Origin: Metaphire vulgaris
Taxonomy: Eukaryota; Annelida; Clitellata; Crassiclitellata; Megascolecidae
Direction of reading: 5' to 3'
DNA length: 64,000 nt
NCBI GenBank assembly: GCA_018105865.1
Contig: CM030840.1
Span: 9,506,294-9,570,293, forward strand
Below, in pieces: positions 63,371 to 64,000 of this stretch. Under the pieces are notes generated by a model that did not search any database, was not told where the DNA came from, and worked only from the letters and a program-made list of their open reading frames with translations. The first letter of the stretch is position 1. Each line of letters opens with the position of its first letter. The translations under genes and the position numbers were made by a program.

Positions 63371-64000
63371 ACTCAACCCCAGACAGCTTGTGCAAGATGT
63401 CGTCGAGTCGGTCAGACAGACAGTACCGGCTTCTGATCAGCGCAGGGTTTAGGGTCCTTGTAGGGTCAAGACACAGTCTGAGTTTCCCATTATTCTTGAT
63501 GGTGACAACCAACGCAGAGACCCAGGCAGTCGGCTCGGTTACTGACGTAATTATACCTTGAGAAACCATCTGCTGAAGTTCGTTTTCGACTCTGTCCTTG
63601 ACTGCAATTGCCATTCGACGCAGTGGTAGCTGCACTGGTCGATACGACGGATCTATATCCAGATGGACAGTACCTTCCATCAGTCCCAGATTTCCGTCGA
63701 ACAGGTCGCCAAAACGAGCAAAGACATCAGCTTCAGTCAGCTGTCGCTCCAACGCAGGTGGCGAAACAGCTTCGGTCGCACAGATGTTGTGCTCCATAAC
63801 GCCGCAGGAGATCCAGTTCCTGGCAAATTGACATGCCTAGAATAGGACTGTCATGATCAGTGACATAAATTTCCGTCAGTAATTGTTTTTTCGTCGTCGG
63901 ATGAGTAATCGTGACGTCGATAACTCCTGCTGTCGGCAGCTCTAGACCGCTAAACATTCGCAGAACTGATTTCGCTGGGCGCAGCGCTGGTCGCAAAGGA
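63371..64000 (-). pseudogene. Second gypsy element: protease end and RT fingers, runs off window
   Basis: 63996-63733 carries a protease-like tail (VTDHDSPILGMSICQELDLL). In a shifted frame 63797-63371 carries LPLRRMAIAVKDRVENELQQ, QGIITSVTEPTAWVSALVV and LRLCLDPTRTLNPALIRSRY, the RT N-terminal region of K02A2.6-like gypsy elements. gag and the 5' LTR must lie to the right of the window. Confidence 0.85.

Overview
The window is eukaryotic and almost certainly from an animal. Coding pieces are split by GT-AG introns. Long AT, CT and trinucleotide microsatellites, CR1/L2-like and other LINEs, a tRNA-like SINE, Ty3/gypsy retrotransposons and hAT, P, PIF/Harbinger and Tc1/mariner-type DNA elements fill almost everything. 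This mix fits a marine invertebrate genome, but I cannot name the species. Only one host gene is supported: two terminal exons (741-1125 and 3578-4017) of an unidentified Q/S/T-rich protein.

Layout. 1-4.1 kb: hAT end, then the host gene 3' end, whose last intron holds a LINE and a 260-bp hAT MITE. 4.6-6.6 kb: a degenerate repeat, an unusual serial-hairpin block (5486-5868) and a mariner-type MITE. 6.8-13.7 kb: decayed LINEs and a three-deep hAT nest (9347-11500 > 9534-11409 > 10097-11196). 13.85-20.15 kb: one hAT-type element (8-bp duplication TAGCTGGG) swollen by GC-rich, Helitron-like, LINE and MITE sequence. 20.69-34.88 kb: a CATAG-ended element (8-bp duplication GTCACAGC) holding a hAT element (20968-34439), which in turn holds a P-type MITE, a hAT MITE, a possible solo LTR and a gypsy element (24557-34326). 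The gypsy element itself carries a CACTG-ended transposon in its 3' LTR and an RT-bearing TIR element in its integrase.

36.2-45.8 kb: a large inverted-repeat element split by a full P-superfamily transposon (37202-45050, 8-bp duplication CCCGTATG). This P element has a three-exon THAP/P transposase gene with two frameshifts, and a PIF/Harbinger element sits inside it. The MITE at 21003-21530 is its internally deleted derivative. 46.9-57.3 kb: remains of a second THAP-type transposase gene whose 9.7-kb intron is packed with elements seated in TA microsatellites, including a palindrome-rich foldback family and a hAT-like element carrying a reverse-transcriptase fragment. 57.6-60.9 kb: a LINE remnant, a hAT MITE and a foldback element. 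60.9-64.0 kb: the 3' half of a second gypsy element on the minus strand, running off the window.

Many boundaries rest on exact target-site duplications, so the order of insertion can be read. No tRNA gene, rRNA gene, CRISPR array or operon was seen.
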